In this document: positions 57,929-64,000 of the stretch, in pieces
How the letters are laid out: each line of letters begins with the position of its first letter
How positions within the stretch are numbered: the first letter of the stretch is position 1
Origin: Hydractinia symbiolongicarpus
Taxonomy: Eukaryota > Cnidaria > Hydrozoa > Anthoathecata > Hydractiniidae
Direction: 5' to 3'
Assembly: GCF_029227915.1 (NCBI RefSeq)
Contig: NC_079883.1
Location: 5,580,001 to 5,644,000 of the forward strand
Length of the DNA: 64,000 nt
Program-made: the position numbers and the translations under genes
The notes under the pieces: model-generated
What the model was told of the DNA's origin: nothing
Seen by the model: only the letters and a program-made list of their open reading frames with translations
Database searches by the model: none

Positions 57929-58568
57929 ATGAGTGACCTAATGAAGTTATATCCGAGCTTACCGAGTGCTCCTGAGCATGAGCCTGAAGAAAGTCAGGTA
58001 TACAGTCTCAAGAAGATTGAGGAGGTGGAACAGTACTTGCGTGGTGAGATCAAAGGGCGTGACAAACTCGCCAAAAAGTTCAAGATGCATGGTACGTGGG
58101 TTAGATTCACTGATCATGGATTGCTAGCTGTAAGTATTATAACTTCAGGTGTGGGGATTGGTAGTATGCTGTCCGGAATAGGTGTACCGCTAGCTGTGGC
58201 GATGGGTGGTATCACGATCGCTGTAGGACTAGGGCAGGCAGGTTTACGGAATGCGGGAAGAGGCTAGACGTTAAGTCAAAGAAGCATGAGGGCATCAGAC
58301 TCTTAGCAGAGACTAAGTTGAACTCCGTTGTCGACTTCATCTCAAAGGCTGTGGAGAACGGTGTGATTAGGGATTATGAGTTCAGCCTAATCATGCAGGA
58401 GAAGCAACGCTACATGTTGCTGAAGGAGCAGGTCCGACAACGAACGAGGAAGATCGTAGATTCCATTAATGATCGGGAGCGACAGCAGCTTGTCGCAAAG
58501 GGGCGTGAGGAGGCCAAAGAGGAGCTTATGAAAAACTTCAATCTGCGCAGTATGTCAGCGATACTTAG
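57929..58568 (+). pseudogene. TIR-encoded Polinton protein, right copy (frameshifted)
   Basis: Homologue of the gene at 46531-47170, with an intact start (MSDLMKLYPSLPSAPEHEPE) that follows TATAATAAAG. It has the Gly-rich double hydrophobic segment up to AGLRNAG. A base missing from the G-run near 58,254 shifts the frame to a stop at 58267. A second missing base, in an A-run near 58,531, shifts the frame again close to the C-terminus. The left copy has neither of these breaks but has one near its start. The function is unknown; membrane insertion and a helical tail are predicted. Confidence 0.7.
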
Positions 58569-58686
58569 AGTCTCCACCCGCATCCTTATACTTGACTTTG
58601 CGTATGGCTTTGATAAGGTCTATTCGCTTCAATGTAGAGTACCCTTTGAGACCTAGGGCTTTAGCTTCCTGTCGCAGTTTGTCCAT
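58555..58686 (-). CDS. 43-residue SAP/HeH-like protein, right TIR
   Basis: Intact inverted copy of the ORF at 46413-46544: LRQEAKALGLKGYSTLKRID then LIKAIR and the same tail. The few changes are mostly conservative, although the overlapping convergent gene is broken here, which is the strongest sign that this small frame is itself under constraint. It overlaps the end of the membrane-protein gene at 58661-58909. Confidence 0.6.
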   Translation of the reverse strand: MDKLRQEAKALGLKGYSTLKRIDLIKAIRKVKYKDAGGDSKYR

Positions 58687-58909
58687 TTGTTTCTTCTAGT
58701 TCTTTAATTCTCTCTACTAGAGCGTTGATATCACTCTCACACTCTTCTTCTTTCGCACTTTTCATCACAAGTGCGGTAAAGGTGAGGGCTAGGGCAGCTA
58801 TCACAAGTGCGGTAGAGGTGAGGGCTAGGACAGCTCCCACACCTCCAAAAAACGTTACAAGTATAAAAACTGCGTACCAATCTAGCGTCTTTTTATCGTT
58901 GCTTGACAT
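58661..58909 (-). CDS. Small Polinton membrane protein, right TIR copy
   Basis: 82 residues, ATG preceded by TATAATAA. Its N-terminal part equals the left ORF at 45922 (MSSNDKKTLDWYAVFILV, with the doubled hydrophobic repeat). Its C-terminal part equals the second left ORF (INALVERIKELEETNGQ). It is thus either the ancestral single gene or a recombinant of the two. Frame intact. Function unknown. Confidence 0.65.
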   Translation of the reverse strand: MSSNDKKTLDWYAVFILVTFFGGVGAVLALTSTALVIAALALTFTALVMKSAKEEECESDINALVERIKELEETNGQTATGS

Positions 58910-58952
58910 TTATTATACGTACATTCAACTAACAACCGTCGCAATTTGAGTA

Positions 58953-59079
58953 GGGAATTCCCCTTTCTACTCAAACAGATTTGCGGATTTGTTGATGTCA
59001 GCAGTTTTGTCGAGTGCCGTCATGATGTCACGTGACTTGTTTACTCATTTGAGGCATGATGAAGTCTGTGACGTCACAG
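58953..59079 (-). promoter_or_regulatory. The same palindrome cluster in the right TIR
   Basis: kB-like GGGAATTCCCC at 58953-58963, E-box GTCACGTGAC at 59027-59036 and CRE CTGTGACGTCACAG at 59066-59079, all unchanged and upstream of the gene starting at 58909. Confidence 0.5.
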
Positions 59080-59181
59080 CTGTTTTGGGGGTCTAAAGGC
59101 AGCGTTTTTTAATAGGGTTTTGACCGTCGAAAACCTAAACTGCACTTTAATTCATCCCTTATTCTAGCTAACAGTGCTGTA

Positions 59182-59701
59182 CTAAATATCAGTCATCATC
59201 ACGTAAAAAATTTGGCACAAGAAGTACAAAGAATTACACTGTTCAGGTAATAAAAACAAATGATATTCTGTAGCCGGAAACTGTCCCCTCAGATATTTAG
59301 ACGCAGCGAAATATGTTTGTTTATGTACGTCGCTATAAACGAATTTTAAAAGTTTTCCTACATAATTTATCTGCGTTTTGACTGATTTGACAGGGAGACC
59401 GCTGCTATTCTCGATTCTTATATTTCTCTTCCTTAAAAAAGCAGTTGGGATTAAAGTTGAGAGACAAATATTAGAATTAAAATGTCCATAAAAAATGTTT
59501 CTTTCGCCAACAGCTTTAACAAACCTTTGAGAGAAATATGTTATGTTGCGAAATTTTCTTATTCTCAAACTTTTTGCGTATTATTTCTTTTTGTAAAAGC
59601 TCGGCTGTCGTAAAAAAAGCTTCCTGGTCAGACAAAGAATGACACGTTTGTATTTCAGACGCTACGTGATTAAACAAATCGTAATATTTGTTATGGCACA
59701 A
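59182..59701 (-). other. Two overlapping unrecognised ORFs in the right host flank
   Basis: Frames at 59182-59568 (128 residues; VKSVKTQINYVGKLLKFVYS) and 59516-59701 (61 residues; FNHVASEIQTCHSLSDQEAF) overlap by 53 bases in different frames. They could be one broken gene or mobile-element relic beside the Polinton. No domain recognised, and the first lacks a convincing start context. Confidence 0.3.
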
Positions 59702-60474
59702 CTCATAAATGAAAAGTTAGTTACGTTAAAGAAAGAAACTTTCGCAATTTCCCATTTTTTGCCAAAAATTGCAAAAGTTAGACCTTGTGAAAATATTCGA
59801 AAGGTTTCATAGGGACATTTATTCCAGCGAATTATGTTGAAGTAAATTGATTTGCTTTTTGTTATTGTTGTAATTGTGTTACATGATAACTACACACTAT
59901 TTCAAGTTTTCCTTGAACAAATAACACCTATGCCTACAGTGAAAGTTAACTCTCGCGCAAAAAAATTAAAGAGGGTATTTACAAAAGTTATTTCCCTTAA
60001 TTTGGCGAAACCTTCATTCTTTAAAATAGTGACAGCGTAATCCTTTCATAAAAGAAACTGAATTTTGCAATAATGTAAAACAATTGGGCCTGGTCATGTG
60101 GTGTGCAGTTTGTTCGTAATAATTTGTCCACAGCGCGGGGTTGTTTAGCAAGTGTCTTTACCAAAGCTATGGTTTAACCCATGTCATGTGAGGACAATTG
60201 GGTGGGCAATGTCATTGTATACATTCAGAACCCAGGATCCACATAGATAACAGTAGTCCAACACTGTAGTGGTTATAGCCTGCATTAATTTTCAAAATAA
60301 TAATAAAAGCATTTTAATAACTTTAAGCTTCTCATATAGTGTTTTAAAAAAAGGACTACAACAAGACTTGTCTATTCTTCAAGTTAAACAATAGGTAGAA
60401 AGCAACACAATAGAAAACAAAAACATTGTTATATTACTGTGATACACGCAAATACGAAATCATAAGGTAATCTT

Positions 60475-60700
60475 TCATCTAATGTAACAAGAAACGTATT
60501 CCACTTCCGAATCTGTTCCATTCATATTGTTCAAACAGGAGCACCTTTTATCACGGATTCGATAAATTGCTCCATTGTAACTCTTGAGACTCTTATTGAA
60601 ACAAAGCTTAATGCAATCATTGATTCTAACAGAACTTTTGATGACGACGTCGTATCATAACAGGAATCTCTTGTGCCTTCCCCAACTTGCCACGAGGATT
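60475..60700 (-). other. Candidate Cys-rich terminal exon (WSC-like pattern), frame uncertain
   Basis: One frame reads INDCIKLCFNKSLKSYNGAI then DKRCSCLNN and ends TGA at 60475-60477. The C-x3-C ... C-x-C-L pattern recalls the second half of a WSC carbohydrate-binding domain. Upstream a different frame (SSWQVGEGTRDSCYDTT) is open after a TAACAG acceptor, and the two do not join without a shift. It may be the C-terminal exon of the membrane protein whose other exons lie further right, or a decayed one. Confidence 0.3.
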
Positions 60701-61297
60701 CTGTTATAACGCAGATGAGATTATCATTACTTTTCTATTAATTTACAACAAGTCACAATGCTAAAATAACTTTCAGCCTGTAAACATTGGGAAAATATCA
60801 TGTGCTTTATTTCATTTTATTAACATATTTGTTATTAAACATGTTTTAGTAATATTTATCTTCGATTTGTTTGTGTAGAAAAAAAAGTCTTACTTAGAAA
60901 TGTCCGTGAAACATCCGATGGTTCAGAAATAATTAAAGAATCTGCTCAAATTAAAGTAATAACAAAAGACCTTTCTGTAGCATTCTGGAAAGAAAACCTT
61001 TTAAACACCTACTTACTTTTGAAAGCTCTGTACAGATTAGCATCCCTTCTGTTGTATAGCGAGTAAAATAACAAGGAATAAATAGAAAACGCACATTTAT
61101 CTCCTCAAGGCAAAACTGTACATTAGAAAGTCATTAAGGTATTATTGACAGTAAGTAGCAGAGAGAAGTTTTTATGTATTTGCAGCAGGTTTACTTCATT
61201 TGCTGGAGATTGATAGCTTACTCTGATTAAAGCCTTGATCAAGAGAAGGAAGATTTATTATAACATTTGCAATTGTGCACAAGATATTATTGGGCAC

Positions 61298-61352
61298 AAC
61301 ACAACAACAACAACAGTACCACCACCACCACCAACAACAACAAAAACAACAG
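61298..61352. repeat. (CAA)n/(ACC)n trinucleotide microsatellite
   Basis: Runs of CAA/ACA and CCA units with few interruptions, in an intron-like setting. Confidence 0.85.
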
Positions 61353-61422
61353 CGGCAAAAAGTAAATCTACAATTATATATTATCTAATGTTATTATAAT
61401 AACTTATAAACTGGTACTTTAC

Positions 61423-61485
61423 CTTGCTGTTCAAGCTTTGAATTTGGTTGCTTTGTTCTTCAAGATTTGTAGAAATCGTGTTTAC
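61423..61485 (-). other. Coiled-coil exon A (63 bp, phase 0-0)
   Basis: Between an AATTACAG acceptor and an AAG-GTAAAG donor, 21 codons encode VNTISTNLEEQSNQIQSLNS then K. Hydrophobic residues fall at heptad positions, giving three heptads. It is clearly related to the exon at 62714-62755, with related flanks. The whole gene is not recognised; a type II membrane protein with a coiled-coil stalk would fit. Confidence 0.5.
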
Positions 61486-62426
61486 CTGTAATTAATGCAT
61501 TTTTTTAAATTTTGGACTTTGCAATGCTAGATTTCTCTGAATGTTAGTTTTGAAACGTATTACAAGTATCGGTAAATCCTAACACAAGTTAGTTTCACAC
61601 CATACTTTATTGGCGATATTGCCTTGACAACAAGTGACTGCCTTTAAAATTTCTGACTTTTTCACAAACATTATTGAATAAATTAGCCATTGTTGCAGAT
61701 AGTTTATTCGTGGTAAAATTTTTAAAAGTTAGGAATAAAGTTTTGTTGTTTATGGAATATATCTTTTTTCTGAAAAAGGAAAAATTGAAGAAAACACAAC
61801 CTTTGTAAATTTCGATATAAAAATGGATTTCCCTTGTTTATACATTTGTCAGTATAAAAGTCAACTGTTATAAACCTGGCCTAATCTAATAAGTAAAAGC
61901 ATGTGTTATTAAAACCAGATTGCTATGGTTGTATCTCGCACACATTCAAAATGTTTCCAGAGAATTTTATATTAAATCTTTTTAGAGAATGCAACACTCT
62001 GGAAAGAAAGAAAGGTGACCTCATGCAAGACATGCAGAAATGTCAAAGAACCAAGACGTTGTATAATACATAAAGGTCAAATATAAAGGTAAAGAGTTTT
62101 TGTGTTTAAAGCTGTGTTTTGTCGTGACAACAAGCGTGTTTCTGACATCTTGCAGAAGTTCTTGATTTCTGTACTGACTTAAAGTTTAAATTTTTTTTAC
62201 ATCTACTGCCACTTTCCCGTCGTCTAAGTTTTACAAAACACGATTTCTAGAAATTTTCTGCAAAACATTAATGGGTATAATGAGGTATTTGATGGGCGAG
62301 AGGGATTAAATAAACAACCAACTCTCATTTTAAGCAGAAACCTTTAAATGCAGCTAGCTATACCACTTGTGTAATCACCTTGACCAGTGTTTGCATTTTT
62401 TATCTTTACACATTGCATTGCTGGAT

Positions 62427-62444
62427 TAGCTAGCTAGCTAGCTA
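62427..62444. repeat. (TAGC)n microsatellite
   Basis: Four and a half TAGC units in a row. Confidence 0.8.
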
Positions 62445-62713
62445 CCATGACATTAGTTTTTGTATGTGTTGAAACATTAACACCATAACAAGTTTTATAA
62501 TATATTAAAAATCTAAACACACTTTGGAAATAATTCACATAGCTAACTTCTTTACAAAACAATTTTTTGTGAAGATAGCTACATATCTTTTTAGTGAAAG
62601 ATGTGATTTTACACGCCAATATGTCCCTTTATTGTAAATTATGCAAAAAAAATTTGAATTTTCTATGCTACCAAATAATAATATCTGACGAAATATATAA
62701 ATTGGTACTTTAC

Positions 62714-62755
62714 CTTGCTGTTCAAACTTTGAAGGTTGGTTGAAATCGTGTTTAC
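62714..62755 (-). other. Coiled-coil exon B (42 bp, phase 0-0)
   Basis: 14 codons (VNTISTNLQSLNSK) between a TTTATAG acceptor and an AAG-GTAAAG donor. It equals exon A with its middle seven codons missing, i.e. two heptads instead of three. Confidence 0.5.
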
Positions 62756-63549
62756 CTATAAATAATGCTATTTCTCAAAGTTTGTGATTTTGCAAGTTAA
62801 TGAATGCCTTTTTTATTAGAGTGTATGTTGATTCACAATTTAGCTTCACGCAATTTTTTTGGCGACATTACTGTTACAATTAATGCTTGGAACTTTTTCA
62901 GACTTTCTTACACATCCCGGTTTTCAAAAAGGTAATATATTAATTTTCAAAAAGCTAACAAATAACACGTTTTACAATGCATAGTGTGGATTAACAGTTT
63001 TTTGTGTCTTTAATGCGACACGTGGCATAGTGTCTTTTATTTAGTTCACAGTGCTTTTGAAATAAAGCCATTTAATAAACACAAAGAAGAACTGTTTTAA
63101 TTTCACTAAAATAACCTATAGAGAATCCGACAGTCTGGGAAACATCATTGACAAGTCTTTATATTGGTACTATATGGCACTGCATTTCAACATTTACAGA
63201 TGATTTCAATACACTCCTATTCGGCGATGAATGTTATTACGCGAATTGAATCTGCTTTGTGTATAACTTGGCGTAACTTGGATGGATTACACGCGTTACA
63301 TGTTAGTCTGACACTAACAGGTAAATTATGTCTTATTGATATCAGAAGCACTTTTTTATTAATTTTTATTTAGAAAATTTAGATACTCAGTGAGATTGCA
63401 TGATATTCAACTATCCCCGGAGAAGACACGAACGCAGGTTTCAGCTGTAATGTTTCTAACACAGAATGAAATCAGATAACTTCTAAAACAATAACATTGT
63501 TACGCAAAGAAGTAGAAGTTAAACTGTATTTGCTTGCAAACATTTAATT

Positions 63550-63770
63550 TTATACAGTATATAAATTATAACAAACCAATGAATATTCATTCCAAAGTTC
63601 AGTTGAGATAACTTCTTTTCCTGACAAGATAATAATAAGGGCAAATGCAATCAACATCGACATTAACAGCACCATCAAAACGATTGAAGTACGACACTTT
63701 TTATTTGAACTTGGCACTCCATGTTTAACGTTTGGATGAACCACAGTTTCATAAAACCATTCCTCTTCCT
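63550..63770 (-). other. Candidate exon with cytoplasmic tail and membrane anchor
   Basis: The frame encodes EEEWFYETVVHPNVKHGV, a basic patch (SSNKKCRTS), and a strong membrane helix (IVLMVLLMSMLIAFALIIIL), then a short stretch to a stop. The order (acidic/basic tail, then helix) fits a type II membrane protein whose coiled-coil exons lie downstream. No ATG is present in frame, so an upstream exon is needed; the donor that ends it is not certain. Confidence 0.4.
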
Positions 63771-64000
63771 TTCAGTCAGTAACTTCTCTCATCTCCATTC
63801 CAAGTATGAGAGAAGAGAAGTTTTGCGAATTTTCTGATGAAAAATGTCCTTTTACTGCGAAATTCTGGCGTTGTGATGATAAAGAGACAATTTATAAATT
63901 TTATTGGAAGATAATTGATCAACTTGATTAAGAATGTATTGGTTAAGTTAATGGTGTTCTTTATTTCAGTTTCACTTTTATTTTTTATATTGATTTTATG

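Larger units (their letters stand above)
45661..59169. mobile_element. Polinton/Maverick (polintovirus-like) element, 13.5 kb, decayed
   Basis: Begins AGCTAGAATAAGGG and ends with the reverse complement; 5'-AG...CT-3' termini are usual for Polintons. AACAG lies directly outside both ends, a probable target-site duplication (Polintons normally make 6 bp; the sixth base differs). The inverted repeats enclose capsid, packaging ATPase, integrase, family B polymerase, BRO and small membrane genes. The element is visibly more GC-rich than its host flanks. No adenovirus-type cysteine protease gene is recognisable. Breaks in most hallmark genes mean this copy is unlikely to be autonomous. Confidence 0.95.
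57881..59169 (-). repeat. Right terminal inverted repeat of the Polinton (about 1.29 kb)
   Basis: Inverted copy of the left repeat, from GAATGTTTCG at 57881 to CTAGCT at 59169. It encodes the same three gene families and includes the first codons of the truncated polymerase frame. Confidence 0.9.
59702..64000. other. Right-hand gene-poor stretch with scattered minus-strand exons
   Basis: Exon-like pieces listed separately are spread over about 3.3 kb; between them I see only AT-rich DNA and microsatellites. A possible 32-bp exon (61,023-61,054, minus) ends at a strong AAAA-GTAAGT donor. The end of the window at 64,000 may cut an upstream exon. Confidence 0.4.

Noticed and set aside
45661-59169. 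Integrated adenovirus or virophage rather than a transposon
   Set aside because: The gene set (rve integrase plus protein-primed polymerase plus double-jelly-roll capsid), AG/CT ends, long TIRs and short target duplication fit Polinton/Maverick best.
60225-60275. tRNA-like or SINE-like sequence near a GTAGTGGTTATAGCC word
   Set aside because: The A-box and B-box cannot both be placed at the right distance, so I do not call it.
1-64000. CRISPR arrays, bacterial operons, rRNA genes and complete tRNA genes
   Set aside because: None seen. Introns, animal transcription factors and eukaryotic mobile elements show this is nuclear animal DNA.

Overview
The window looks like nuclear DNA of a cnidarian, most likely a hydrozoan. 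It is AT-rich with long non-coding stretches and short introns, and it carries animal-only genes (a Vsx-type homeobox gene, a DPF/Requiem-family chromatin reader, a Salvador-like Hippo-pathway protein). It also has a neuropeptide precursor with RFamide/RYamide-like repeats and acidic spacers, as is usual in Cnidaria. The species is inferred, not proven.

Layout. 1-1,080: a decayed non-LTR retrotransposon. 8,842-10,650 (+): a three-exon Vsx-like gene with an eh1 motif, paired-class homeodomain and CVC-like tail. 19,778-20,365 (-): an unrecognised 195-residue ORF. 23,763-24,536 (-): the neuropeptide precursor. 26,218-29,869 (-): a complete seven-exon DPF-family gene. 31,298-33,825 (-): five chained exons of a Salvador homologue with a SARAH domain but no visible WW domains. 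36,356-41,893: a 2,769-bp segment in two almost identical tandem copies, containing hAT transposon pieces, followed by a shorter hAT relic (41,364-42,794). 60,475-63,770 (-): scattered exons of an unrecognised type II membrane protein with duplicated coiled-coil exons.

The main feature is a 13.5-kb Polinton/Maverick (virus-like self-synthesising transposon) at 45,661-59,169. It is more GC-rich than its surroundings, has 1.3-1.6-kb terminal inverted repeats (TIRs) and is flanked by the direct repeat AACAG. It carries a double-jelly-roll major capsid protein, an rve integrase, an A32-like packaging ATPase, a protein-primed family B DNA polymerase, a BRO-type gene, a possible minor capsid protein and several small membrane or coiled-coil proteins. 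Nearly every hallmark gene is damaged: the capsid, BRO and ATPase genes are frameshifted, the ATPase has no P-loop lysine, the polymerase is truncated with two stops, and the integrase has His for a catalytic Asp. This copy therefore looks dead, although several small genes remain open.

The most novel points are in this element: (1) a short A/T-rich motif, roughly ATAA(A/G)(A/G), directly before almost every start codon, with divergent genes only 19 or 9 bp apart; (2) a cluster of kB-, CRE- and E-box-like palindromes in both TIRs; (3) a 43-residue SAP-like protein in both TIRs; (4) evidence that the right TIR has overwritten the 5' half of the polymerase gene.
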